Of a stretch of DNA of 64,000 nucleotides, positions 17,226 through 26,006 are shown one piece after another (within the stretch, counting starts at the first letter, position 1; the number at the start of each line of letters is the position of its first letter). The position numbers were made by a program, and so were the translations under genes. The stretch is from Nibribacter ruber (GTDB taxonomy: Bacteria; Bacteroidota; Bacteroidia; Cytophagales; Hymenobacteraceae). The stretch covers positions 2,251,501-2,315,500 of the forward strand of contig NZ_CP047897.1 of assembly GCF_009913235.1 (NCBI RefSeq), read 5' to 3'. The notes under the pieces are model-generated. The model worked only from the letters and a program-made list of their open reading frames with translations, was not told the DNA's origin and searched no databases.

Positions 17226-19094
17226 TTAAGAGCGCTTGTTGATGCTCATCAGCTTTTGCCCCCTCAGCAATATTTTAAGGCCGTGCCGCTTCAGGGAAAT
17301 GTGCGGGTCTTTCTGTTCGTGCTCCTCTACCCCCTGCTTGTACGCCGAAATAATGTCTCTGTAAGACAGCACGCCCATGACATGGTTGTCTTGGGCCACC
17401 ACGGGCAGCATGTCCAGATTTTCCTTGGCCATCATCTCTACGGCGGTGCGCAGACTGTTTTCGGCGGCTACAGAGATATTCCGGCGCTTGATGAGGCTGC
17501 CTACTTTGTTGGTGCCCACATGGTGGTGGCTAAACAAGTTGGACGAGCTCACAATGCCCCTGAACTCATTCTCATTGCTGGCAATGATGAAGTAATTGCG
17601 CTGGTAGTCGGTTTCTTGGGAGAGCCAGGCGCGTACCTCGGCAATAGTGTTGTCTTCGCTTAGCACCAAGCCGTTCTCTTCTATCACTTGGGCCACAGTT
17701 ACCTTCTCCAATAAATCTGGCTCATAGCTGTGCGGGGTTTTTACGCCTCGGCGGGCAATCTTCTCGGTCATGATGGTATTCTCCATCAAGAAGAAAGACA
17801 CAAAGTAGGAACCCGTGCAGGCTGCCAGCAAAGGAAGCAGCGCATTTGACTGCATGGTCGTCTCCAGGGCAAACACAATGGAGGTAAGCAGCGCGCGCGA
17901 GGCTCCGGCAAACATAGCCGACATGCCCACCAAGGCCGCCAACGTAAGCGTGACGCCAGATGCCGGGAAAAAGTACAGAATCACGCTGCCTAATAAAGCA
18001 CCAGTTGCCGCACCAATGGTCAACAAAGGAGCCAGCGTTCCGCCCGATGTTCCGCTGCCCAAGGCAATGGCCCAGGACAGGAACTTAAACAGGCACAAGG
18101 ACAATATAATCTGCAGCGGCATGGACCCAGAGAGTATATCTGTGATGTTCTCATAGCCTACGCCCAGAGTACGCGGCGCAAAGTATCCTATTACCCCAAC
18201 GCCTACTCCGCCCAGGGCCGGCCACCACATCCAATGGATGGGTAGTTTCTCAAAGCTGTCTTCCACAAAATACACGATCTTGGTCACTAGCACAGACAGC
18301 AGCCCCATGGCAATGCCAATGGTACTATAACCCGCCAGCGCCGTGTTGGACGGCACCCCAATGATTTGCTCAATAGGAAAGACCGGACCTTGCTCAAACA
18401 GAAGATGATGCCCGGCCGCCCCGGTAATACAGGCCAGCGCCACCGGGATAATAGACCGCGGCGAAAACTCAAACAAGAGCAGTTCAATGGCCAGGAAAAT
18501 AGCTGCTATGGGACTCCCGAAGATAGCCGACATACCCGCCGTAGCGCCGGCAGCCAGCAAGATCTTCCGCTCATTGTGCGTGATTTTCAAAAGCTGCCCC
18601 AGCGTAGAACCTAAGGCCCCGCCTGTGGCAATAATCGGGCCCTCAGCGCCAAACGGGCCACCGGTGCCAATGGAGATGGCCGCAGAAATAGGTTTGAGGT
18701 AGGTGATGGTAGGCTTAATGCGGCTTTGGTTGGTTAGGATCTGCTCCATGGCCTCTGGTATTCCGTGCCCTCTAATCGCCTTGGAACCATACAACGCCAT
18801 GAGTCCTACAATCGCGCCGCCAATCACGGGTACCACAATCACCCACAAGCCTAGTGTATTATTGGCAGGACTCATGTATTCAGTGGAAAGCACCCCGAAA
18901 AAGGAGATATTGGTGACCAGGTCAATCAGGTAGACCAAAAGCTTGGCGATGAAACTGATGACCACTGCCACCCCCACAGCCAAAGCGGCCATGAGTAAGA
19001 GGCGTTTCTTGTTATGCGAAGGGGGTGATTGTACGTGTTCTGCTTCTAAGGTTGGACGGAGAGAGAGGGCAATAGGAATACCTTGGTCTGTCAT
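17226..19094 (-). CDS. ClC-family chloride channel/transporter with CBS domains
   Basis: The 622-residue membrane protein shows the three ClC pore motifs: GHGIP at 109-113, GAEGP at 149-153 (Glu151 at the gating position, Ala where many have Lys or Arg) and GGTLAP at 351-356. The membrane part ends near residue 440. Two CBS domains follow (about 470-525 and 540-600, e.g. NLDMLPVVAQDNHVMGVLSY), which usually bind adenine nucleotides and regulate transport. Whether it is a channel or a proton-coupled exchanger cannot be decided here. It is monocistronic, between a convergent regulator gene and the end of the nuo operon. Confidence 0.92.
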   Translation of the reverse strand: MTDQGIPIALSLRPTLEAEHVQSPPSHNKKRLLLMAALAVGVAVVISFIAKLLVYLIDLVTNISFFGVLSTEYMSPANNTLGLWVIVVPVIGGAIVGLMALYGSKAIRGHGIPEAMEQILTNQSRIKPTITYLKPISAAISIGTGGPFGAEGPIIATGGALGSTLGQLLKITHNERKILLAAGATAGMSAIFGSPIAAIFLAIELLLFEFSPRSIIPVALACITGAAGHHLLFEQGPVFPIEQIIGVPSNTALAGYSTIGIAMGLLSVLVTKIVYFVEDSFEKLPIHWMWWPALGGVGVGVIGYFAPRTLGVGYENITDILSGSMPLQIILSLCLFKFLSWAIALGSGTSGGTLAPLLTIGAATGALLGSVILYFFPASGVTLTLAALVGMSAMFAGASRALLTSIVFALETTMQSNALLPLLAACTGSYFVSFFLMENTIMTEKIARRGVKTPHSYEPDLLEKVTVAQVIEENGLVLSEDNTIAEVRAWLSQETDYQRNYFIIASNENEFRGIVSSSNLFSHHHVGTNKVGSLIKRRNISVAAENSLRTAVEMMAKENLDMLPVVAQDNHVMGVLSYRDIISAYKQGVEEHEQKDPHISLKRHGLKILLRGQKLMSINKRS

Positions 19095-19199
19095 TTATCA
19101 ATCAATTAAGTTTAAAAATCTTCGGGGGCAGATTCAACTTGCTCAATTCCTGTAAAAGGAGAGAGAAGCTAAACTTTAAAACGGCGAAACACCGGGTTC

Positions 19200-19237
19200 C
19201 GTTTTTAGCTTGTTTTCCAGGAAATAGGCCAAAAACG
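19200..19237. repeat. 38-bp palindrome, copy 9
   Basis: Left arm CGTTTTTAGCTTGTTTTC, centre CA, right arm GGAAATAGGCCAAAAACG. It lies 6 nt beyond the nuo operon terminator and about 105 nt upstream of the ClC start codon. Confidence 0.85.
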
Positions 19238-19279
19238 AGTAAAAACAGAAGAGGCGCTTTGTAGGCGCCTCTTCTGTTT
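19238..19279 (-). terminator. terminator of the nuo operon
   Basis: AAACAGAAGAGGCGC (19243-19257) pairs perfectly with GCGCCTCTTCTGTTT (19265-19279), a 15-bp stem with a 7-nt loop. On the minus strand it runs into TTTTTACTCG. It lies 20 nt past the nuoN stop codon. Confidence 0.92.
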
Positions 19280-19298
19280 GGTTGTATATGCTCATAGA

Positions 19299-20675
19299 TT
19301 ATAGCAAGTCGTTGAACAAGCCTGGCACAAGACCCATTAGCACGGTAAGCACCACTAAGGAAATCAAAGTAAAGCTGGCTAGGGCGTCTACGGTGATTCG
19401 CTCGCCGGCCGGGTCTTTCATGTACATGGCAATAATCACTCTGAAGTAGTAATAGATACCTACGGCAGACATCAAGATGGCCACCACAATCAGCCACAGC
19501 ATGTCTTGCTCCAGGGCGGCAGAGAATAAGAACAGCTTACCGAAGAAACCACCCGTCAACGGAATACCCGCCAATGACAACATCGCCACAGTCATCACAA
19601 ACGCCAGCAACGGATTGGTTTTGCCCAAGCCGTTGAACGCCTCATACGCATCTGACTTGCGCTCATCTGCCACATACTTCAAAATACCGAATGCCGCGAT
19701 GGTAGCCACTGAATAGGCCAAGGAATAGAACAGGATAGCATTCTCAGAACGGTCATTGAAAGACGTCAAGGCAATCATCAAATACCCCGCGTGCGAGATA
19801 CTGGAGTAGGCCAGCATACGCTTCATGCTGGTCTGGGCCACGGCACCAATGTTACCAATCAATAAGGTCAAGACGGTAATGGCCACTACGGTTGGGAACC
19901 ACTGCTCATACACGCCGCCAAACGCCGCCGACATCAATTTGTAGAAAGCCGCAATACCAGCGGTCTTCACTACGGTAGACATGTAGCTAGTGAACACGGT
20001 AGGCGTACCTTCATACACGTCTGGCGTCCAGAAGTGGAAAGGCGCGGCACCTACTTTAAAGGTGATTCCTACCAATACCAACAGAAGTCCCATCAAAAGC
20101 AATGGGGCGTTGCCAGCGTCAATGTTTCTGGCAGCGTCAGAAATAATGGTCAGGTCAAAAGAGCCGGTGGCACCGTACAACAAAGCTACCCCAAACAAGA
20201 TAATGCCTGTAAAGAAAGAACCCATCAAGAAGTACTTCATGGAAGCCTCATTGGACAGGATGTTGCGCTTGTCAGAACCAGCCAGAATGTACATGCTGAT
20301 GGACATAATCTCAATGCCAATGAACAGCATCAAGAGGTTCTCATAGCCCACCATCATGATACCGCCCACCAAAGAGAAGAGCATCAGCGAGTAATATTCC
20401 GCCAGGTTCCCGTCTTCATCGCGGCCGTATTTGCTGGAGAACGGCAAGATGAACAGCGTGGACAGAATCATCACGGCGGCAAAGCCAATGGAGAAATTGT
20501 CCATGGTGAACATGTTGTTGAAATAGGTCTGGGGATTGTTCCAGTCCAGTAACGTAGCACCTAAGGAAACTGCCAAGAACAGCATTACCATAGGCATGAG
20601 TACCTTCTTAGATTTCATGAACCCTAAGAACAGGTTCACAATACCAAAAATAGAGAGTAGAATTAATGAGGTCAT
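19299..20675 (-). CDS. nuoN: NADH-quinone oxidoreductase subunit N
   Basis: The 458-residue hydrophobic protein is one of three antiporter-like proton-pumping subunits in the complex I membrane arm. The proton_antipo_M core is evident, with a conserved Lys in TFKVGAAPFHFWTPDVYEG and MLAYSSISHAGYLMIAL. It is the last gene of the operon and is followed by the operon terminator. It starts 42 nt after nuoM. Confidence 0.96.
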   Translation of the reverse strand: MTSLILLSIFGIVNLFLGFMKSKKVLMPMVMLFLAVSLGATLLDWNNPQTYFNNMFTMDNFSIGFAAVMILSTLFILPFSSKYGRDEDGNLAEYYSLMLFSLVGGIMMVGYENLLMLFIGIEIMSISMYILAGSDKRNILSNEASMKYFLMGSFFTGIILFGVALLYGATGSFDLTIISDAARNIDAGNAPLLLMGLLLVLVGITFKVGAAPFHFWTPDVYEGTPTVFTSYMSTVVKTAGIAAFYKLMSAAFGGVYEQWFPTVVAITVLTLLIGNIGAVAQTSMKRMLAYSSISHAGYLMIALTSFNDRSENAILFYSLAYSVATIAAFGILKYVADERKSDAYEAFNGLGKTNPLLAFVMTVAMLSLAGIPLTGGFFGKLFLFSAALEQDMLWLIVVAILMSAVGIYYYFRVIIAMYMKDPAGERITVDALASFTLISLVVLTVLMGLVPGLFNDLL

Positions 20676-20717
20676 GTGCAGGTAATTTCTCCTGTGTATA
20701 TAATATCGTCGCTAAAC

Positions 20718-22169
20718 TTAGCGGTTAATCACGTTCAGCAACTGCCCAATGGCCGGTTCAGAGATGTTCAAAAACGTATTGGGGTTCAAGCCAATCCAGA
20801 ACACCATTATCACCAAGGGCACCAACACGGCTTTCTCGGTAAAGGTCAGGTCTGTGAAAACATCCGTAATATGGTTGGTCTCGCCAAACATCACGCGCTG
20901 GAACATGCGCAACATGTACACGGCTCCTAAGATGATGGTCAAGCCGGCGATTGCTCCCATCCAGGCATTGTACTGGTACACGCCCATCAAGAGCAGGAAC
21001 TCACCCACAAACCCATTGGTCAACGGCAAGGCCACCGCGCCCAGCATCAAGACCATAAAGCACACTGTCAGGAACGGGGCCTTCTGCGTGATTCCCCCCA
21101 TGGCGGCAATCTCGCGGGTACCGGTGCGCTGTTGAATGATGTCAATGATGAAGAACAAGCCCACCACGTTGATGCCGTGGCTCAGCATCTGCACCATCAC
21201 GCCTTGCAAGCCCTGCTCTGTCAACGTGAACAAACCAGCGGCAATCAGACCCACGTGCGAGATGGAAGAAAACGCAATCAGGCGCTTCATGTCATGCTGA
21301 CGGATGGCGATGATGGCTCCGTAGACAATCCCGATGATGGCTAGAACGATGGCTACCGTAGACCATTGGCTTACGCCTAATGGTACTATTGGCAACAACC
21401 AGCGCAATACGCCATAGATACCCATCTTCAGCATTATACCAGAAAGCAACATGGTACCGGCGGCCGGAGCCTCGGCGTACGTGTCTGGTTGCCAGGTATG
21501 GAACGGGAACACCGGCATTTTAATAGCGAAGGCAATAAACAGGAACCAGAACAACCAGCTCTGCGTGCCCGCATCCAATACTAATTGATAGAAAGCCGAA
21601 AGCTCAGAGGTGTGCGTGCCCGGCGTCTGGAAATACAGATACACAAACGCGGCCAGCATAAACAAAGATCCGAAGACCGTGTACAAGAAGAACTTGAACG
21701 TCACCCGTATTCTGTTCTCCCCGCCCCAAAGGCCGGCAATAAAGTAGATTGGAATCAAGGCTACCTCCCAGAAGAAGTAGAACAAGAACGCATCCAAGGC
21801 AGTGAACACGCCAATCAGACCGGTCTGCATAAACAGAATCAAGGCATAGAATGACGACGGACGCTCATAGTTGTGCTTGAACGTGGACAGGATGATTAAC
21901 GGCAATAAGAACACCGTCAACAACACCAGCAGTAAGCTGATGCCGTCCATGCCTACTTTGAACACAATGCCCGCAGACTCAATCCACGGAAGGTTAATCA
22001 AGTACTGGGCAGAGCTATCAGTCGGGTTGAAACCAACCCATGCCCAGATTCCCAAAAGCAATTCTACCAAGGCTGCGCCAAATGCTACTTTCTTGGCTCC
22101 CTGTCCTTTTACCAACAGTACCAGCAGTGCGGCCACAGCAGGCCATAAGATTAATAATGCGGTTAACAT
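20718..22169 (-). CDS. nuoM: NADH-quinone oxidoreductase subunit M
   Basis: The 483-residue membrane protein is an antiporter-like proton-pumping subunit. It carries the NuoM signature with the essential Glu in FYFFWEVALIPIYF (about 133), the Lys-bearing IKMPVFPFHTWQPD segment and LIAFSSISHVGLI. The start lies 10 nt after the nuoL stop, so the two are likely translated together. Confidence 0.97.
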   Translation of the reverse strand: MLTALLILWPAVAALLVLLVKGQGAKKVAFGAALVELLLGIWAWVGFNPTDSSAQYLINLPWIESAGIVFKVGMDGISLLLVLLTVFLLPLIILSTFKHNYERPSSFYALILFMQTGLIGVFTALDAFLFYFFWEVALIPIYFIAGLWGGENRIRVTFKFFLYTVFGSLFMLAAFVYLYFQTPGTHTSELSAFYQLVLDAGTQSWLFWFLFIAFAIKMPVFPFHTWQPDTYAEAPAAGTMLLSGIMLKMGIYGVLRWLLPIVPLGVSQWSTVAIVLAIIGIVYGAIIAIRQHDMKRLIAFSSISHVGLIAAGLFTLTEQGLQGVMVQMLSHGINVVGLFFIIDIIQQRTGTREIAAMGGITQKAPFLTVCFMVLMLGAVALPLTNGFVGEFLLLMGVYQYNAWMGAIAGLTIILGAVYMLRMFQRVMFGETNHITDVFTDLTFTEKAVLVPLVIMVFWIGLNPNTFLNISEPAIGQLLNVINR

Positions 22170-22179
22170 GTGTGGCCTA

Positions 22180-24135
22180 TCAGATAATAAAGTTCAGCAA
22201 TAAAATTAACGCGATGCCCAGCACCATCATCAGAATGTAAGAACCGGTGGCTCCGCTCTGGACAAAGCGCAAGGTGCGTCCGCCACCCAAAGTAGCTTTC
22301 CCGAAACCGTTCACGATTGGGTCAATCAGACCTTTCTCAACAAAGCGGTGCAAACCGGTAGACAGAGCCATAACAGGTTTTACAATGATGGCGTTGTACA
22401 GTTCATCCACGTAGTATTTGTTGTACACCAGCTTATGCAACGGCGACAAAGGGGCACCTTCTTCAGCAGGAACAGATTTCTTCTTGCCATAGATGACATA
22501 AGCCAAGATAATGGCAACTACTGCTACTGCCACCGACACGCCCATGAGCATGTATTCCGTCTCATGTGACAGGTGCTGTGCCTCAAACGCGCTTGGCACG
22601 GCTCTTCTGGCCAGTTCATAGATAGGCGACAAGAAGTTACCCAGCATGTGGTTCTGGCTGAATACCGCCGGCAAGCCCATGAATCCACCAATGGTAGAAA
22701 GAATGGCCAGGATAATCAAAGGAATGGTCATCACGGCGGGTGACTCATGCAAGTGCTTGCGTTGCTCCTCGGTGCCTCTGAACTCCCCGAAGAAAGCCAG
22801 ATACAACAGTCTGAACATGTAGAAGGCCGTCATGAACGAAGTCAACAGACCAAATGCCCACATCACCTTGCTGTGCACAAATACGTGCGCCAACAACTCA
22901 TCTTTAGAGAAGAAACCGGCAAACGGCGGAATACCAGAAATGGCCAACGTCCCGATTAAGAAAGTCAGGAAGGTGATAGGCAATACTTTTTTCAGGCCGC
23001 CCATTCTGCGCAAATCCTGCTCACCCGACATGGCGTGAATTACGCTACCCGCGCCCAAGAACAGAAGGGCTTTGAAGAAGGCGTGCGTCAACACGTGGAA
23101 CAAAGAAGACGAATATGCCATCACGCCCAGCGCCAGGAACATATAGCCTAGCTGACTCACCGTAGAGTATGCCAATACTTTTTTGATGTCGTTTTGGAAA
23201 AGGCCAATGGTAGCGGCAAACAGAGCCGTAGCCAAACCAATGATGGCCACAAACTCAAGCGTGTCCGGCGCCAGGGTATAGAGCACGTTGGAACGTATCA
23301 CCATGTAGATACCCGCCGTCACCATGGTAGCGGCGTGAATTAAGGCAGACACTGGTGTTGGACCCGCCATCGCGTCTGGCAACCACGTATAAAGCGGCAA
23401 CTGAGCGGACTTACCCATAGCACCCACGAACAGCAAAAAGGTAATGGCAATCACTACGGCATCGTTTACCTGGTTCAGTTGTGAGGCTTGGTTGAACACC
23501 TCGCCGTAGCTCACGCTACCGTAGGTGATGAAGATTAAGAAGATACCCAGCAAGAAGCCTAAGTCACCAATACGGTTAATGATGAAGGCTTTCTTAGCGG
23601 CGTTGTTATAAGGTGTTACCTTGTTCCAGAACCCGATGAGCAGGTACGAGCAAAGGCCCACGCCTTCCCAGCCCACAAACATCATCACGTAGTTCGCACC
23701 CATCACCAGCAGAAGCATGGAGAACACAAACAGGTTAAGGAAGGAGAAGAATTTACCGAAGTTCTCATCATGGCTCATGTAGCCCGCTGAGTAGATATGA
23801 ATCACAGAACCCACGCCCGTCACCAATAACAGCATCACCAGCGACAACTGGTCAATCTGGAAGGCGAACGGGATCTGGAGGTTGGCGACGTTAATCCAGT
23901 CAAAGATTTGCGTGGTGTACGGACGGTTGCCATAGCCCTCAAACCCAAAGAACAGGTACAAAGACAGCAGGAACGAGCCCAGGACAGAGGCACAGCCAAT
24001 GAGTCCCGCCAGCCCTTTCGGCAATTTCCGGTTGCCAATACCGTTAATCAGAAACCCGATGAACGGCAGGAGCGGAATCAGCAACGTAATGAGACGCATC
24101 TCAGAATTGTTTGCCGGCAAAATAAATTCTTGCAT
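22180..24135 (-). CDS. nuoL: NADH-quinone oxidoreductase subunit L
   Basis: The 651-residue protein is the distal antiporter-like subunit, with the proton channel core (MFVGWEGVGLCSYLLIGFW, SAQLPLYTWLPDAM, VLAYSTVSQLGYMFLAL) and the long C-terminal lateral helix that runs along the membrane arm. The first ATG (24135) gives MQEFILPANNSEM. A second ATG at 24099 (MRLITLLIPLLPF) would start directly at the first membrane helix and is a real alternative. It follows nuoK by 60 nt. Confidence 0.96.
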   Translation of the reverse strand: MQEFILPANNSEMRLITLLIPLLPFIGFLINGIGNRKLPKGLAGLIGCASVLGSFLLSLYLFFGFEGYGNRPYTTQIFDWINVANLQIPFAFQIDQLSLVMLLLVTGVGSVIHIYSAGYMSHDENFGKFFSFLNLFVFSMLLLVMGANYVMMFVGWEGVGLCSYLLIGFWNKVTPYNNAAKKAFIINRIGDLGFLLGIFLIFITYGSVSYGEVFNQASQLNQVNDAVVIAITFLLFVGAMGKSAQLPLYTWLPDAMAGPTPVSALIHAATMVTAGIYMVIRSNVLYTLAPDTLEFVAIIGLATALFAATIGLFQNDIKKVLAYSTVSQLGYMFLALGVMAYSSSLFHVLTHAFFKALLFLGAGSVIHAMSGEQDLRRMGGLKKVLPITFLTFLIGTLAISGIPPFAGFFSKDELLAHVFVHSKVMWAFGLLTSFMTAFYMFRLLYLAFFGEFRGTEEQRKHLHESPAVMTIPLIILAILSTIGGFMGLPAVFSQNHMLGNFLSPIYELARRAVPSAFEAQHLSHETEYMLMGVSVAVAVVAIILAYVIYGKKKSVPAEEGAPLSPLHKLVYNKYYVDELYNAIIVKPVMALSTGLHRFVEKGLIDPIVNGFGKATLGGGRTLRFVQSGATGSYILMMVLGIALILLLNFII

Positions 24136-24195
24136 TTGGTAAAGCGTATATGAAACGGTATGCTTAACAGATTCAGGCAGAGACTACACGTCTGT

Positions 24196-24525
24196 CTACC
24201 ACTTCAATTTGTTCAGGAAATGTATGTCTGTGGTGCGCAGGTTGCGGTAGATCATCACAATGATGGCCAACCCCACGGCCACCTCGGCGGCAGCCACGGC
24301 CATGATGAAGAACACAAAAATCTGCCCGTTGGGATCTGAGCGGTACGCTGAGAACGCCGTGAGCAACAGGTTCACAGAGTTCAGCATGAGCTCCACGCAC
24401 ATAAAGATGATGATGGCATTACGACGGGTCAGAACTCCAATGATGCCAATACAAAACAGGGCGGTGCTGAAGAACAGATAGTAGTTCAGCGGGATGGTTC
24501 TGATTACCTCAGGTATCTCATTCAT
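24196..24525 (-). CDS. nuoK: NADH-quinone oxidoreductase subunit K
   Basis: The 109-residue, three-helix membrane subunit carries the conserved glutamate of the quinone-to-pump proton path in FMCVELMLNSVNLLL and the second in AAAEVAVGLAIIV. The frame is open to an ATG at 24564, but the family N-terminus matches MNEIPEVIRTIPLNYYL, so the ATG at 24525 is chosen. A 344-bp gap with two palindromes and a possible promoter box separates it from nuoJ, which is unusual for this operon. Confidence 0.93.
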   Translation of the reverse strand: MNEIPEVIRTIPLNYYLFFSTALFCIGIIGVLTRRNAIIIFMCVELMLNSVNLLLTAFSAYRSDPNGQIFVFFIMAVAAAEVAVGLAIIVMIYRNLRTTDIHFLNKLKW

Positions 24526-24574
24526 GGTCTTTGTATTCTCAGGAATTGCCTTGCCCGGGCGCATAAACGGCGGC

Positions 24575-24582
24575 CAAAGTTA
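24575..24582 (-). promoter_or_regulatory. possible internal promoter (-7 box TAACTTTG) for nuoKLMN
   Basis: The minus strand reads TAACTTTG, fitting TAnnTTTG, with a start site predicted about 40 nt before the chosen nuoK ATG. No good -33 element is visible. Confidence 0.4.
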
Positions 24583-24662
24583 TTCCCATTTTTTGGTAAA
24601 TCCACATTAAATTAAACCCTCTCCCCAGTTCCTGTTCTTAGGAGCCGGAGTACCTTCTCTGC

Positions 24663-24700
24663 CGTTTTTGGGCTCTTTTCAAGAAAATAGGCGAAAAACG
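24663..24700. repeat. 38-bp palindrome, copy 10 (inside nuo operon)
   Basis: Left arm CGTTTTTGGGCTCTTTTC, centre AA, right arm GAAAATAGGCGAAAAACG, in the nuoJ-nuoK gap. Confidence 0.85.
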
Positions 24701-24764
24701 CCTTTAATTGAAAATGCCTGTCTTTGGCTTTGAAGCCTGGAGGGGCTGCCTCCTCCTACCCACC

Positions 24765-24802
24765 CGTTTTTGGCTTGTTTTCTGGAAATCAGGCTAAAAA
24801 CG
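24765..24802. repeat. 38-bp palindrome, copy 11 (inside nuo operon)
   Basis: Left arm CGTTTTTGGCTTGTTTTC, centre TG, right arm GAAATCAGGCTAAAAACG, in the nuoJ-nuoK gap, 68 nt past the nuoJ stop. Confidence 0.85.
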
Positions 24803-24869
24803 AAGGAGCGGTCTGACAAGAAAAAAAGACAACATGCACAGCTGTCCTTTTCTGGCGCTTGTCTGCGCC

Positions 24870-25385
24870 TTAGAATCTGTTTTGCTCGCCCGGTTCGCGC
24901 TTGCCCAGCATGACGGCACCCGCCATGGCAGCCAGGAACAACACAGACGCCAGCTCAAACGGCAACAGGTAGTCCTTGAAAAGCACCTTGCCCAGGTTTT
25001 CTACCAGGCCAATCTGCGAATTGAAAGAAGCAGGGTCATAGGCTCCCGTGTTCACATCCTTCAGGGCGGCAATCATCACTACCAGCAAGATTCCGCCGGC
25101 AATGGCAGCGGCAAACTTACTCAGGTTGGACTTGTGCACCTCGGTGTCTTCGCGCATGTTCAGAAACATGATCACAAACAGGAACAACACCATGATGGCC
25201 CCCATGTACACAATAAAGTTCACAGCCGCCACAAACTGGGCATTGAGCATGATGTAATGGCCCGTCAAAGAGAAGAAGGTCAGGATCATGAACAAGATGC
25301 TGTACACTGGGTTCTTGGACACCACTACCCCAATGGCAGCAAACAAGGTCAAGAAGGTTAAGAAATAGAATAAATTACCCGTCAT
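24870..25385 (-). CDS. nuoJ: NADH-quinone oxidoreductase subunit J
   Basis: The 171-residue membrane subunit (ND6-like) has five hydrophobic segments. The conserved region FIVYMGAIMVLFLFVIMFLN corresponds to the helix with the pi-bulge that changes shape during coupling. The start is 36 nt after nuoI. It is the last gene of the upstream half of the operon before the long repeat-bearing gap. Confidence 0.95.
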   Translation of the reverse strand: MTGNLFYFLTFLTLFAAIGVVVSKNPVYSILFMILTFFSLTGHYIMLNAQFVAAVNFIVYMGAIMVLFLFVIMFLNMREDTEVHKSNLSKFAAAIAGGILLVVMIAALKDVNTGAYDPASFNSQIGLVENLGKVLFKDYLLPFELASVLFLAAMAGAVMLGKREPGEQNRF

Positions 25386-25421
25386 ATCAATGGTTGGTGA
25401 TGATCGCGTGTTGGTGAGAGA

Positions 25422-25931
25422 TTAGTTAGGGGCAGAAGTAGGCATGGGCTCCACCAAACGGTCTTTGCCGTAGATGAACTCGTCGCGCTCGTATCTGGCC
25501 GGGGCCGTCTTGTCGTTCTGCAGGAAGATGGCCGCCTTGGGGCAGGCTTCTTCACACAGGCCGCAGAAGATGCAGCGCAGCATGTTAATCTCATAGCTCA
25601 CCGCGTATTTCTCTTCGCGGTACAAGCCTTCCTCCCCTCTCTTGCGCTCACCGGCTACCATGGTAATGGCCTCGGCCGGACAGGCTACGGCACAAAGACC
25701 ACAGGCCGTGCAACGCTCTCTGCCCTGCTCGTCACGTTTTAAGACGTGCAAGCCCCTCCACACCGCACTCATAGGGCGGGTTTCTTCTGGGTACTTAATA
25801 GTCGCCTTCTTTTTAAAGAAGTGGCGCATGGTGATAGAAAGACCCTGGAAAATGGCGGGGAGATACATTCTCTCCGAAAAATTCATGGGTTTCTTCTCCA
25901 GCTTCTTTGCTCTATTACTTAATGATTGCAT
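25422..25931 (-). CDS. nuoI: NADH-quinone oxidoreductase subunit I
   Basis: The 169-residue peripheral-arm subunit carries clusters N6a and N6b. The two ferredoxin motifs are C74xxC77xxC80xxxC84P and C120xxC123xxC126xxxC130P. The amphipathic N-terminus (residues 20-45) anchors it near the membrane. The C-terminal tail (KDRLVEPMPTSAPN) is short. It lies 75 nt after nuoH. Confidence 0.96.
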   Translation of the reverse strand: MQSLSNRAKKLEKKPMNFSERMYLPAIFQGLSITMRHFFKKKATIKYPEETRPMSAVWRGLHVLKRDEQGRERCTACGLCAVACPAEAITMVAGERKRGEEGLYREEKYAVSYEINMLRCIFCGLCEEACPKAAIFLQNDKTAPARYERDEFIYGKDRLVEPMPTSAPN

Positions 25932-26006
25932 ATCAATCTGGTCTTTAAATAGTAGGTAAGGCTTTTCTCAAATAGAAAGAAGCATCACAATGGTGCAGGC
26001 AATCGT

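Larger units (their letters stand above)
24526..24869. other. 344-bp gap inside the nuo operon, between nuoJ and nuoK
   Basis: It contains no gene. It holds palindrome copies 10 and 11 about 100 nt apart and a TAACTTTG box 50 nt upstream of the nuoK ATG. All other nuo gaps are 142 nt or less, so this is the clear break point of the operon. Confidence 0.65.
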
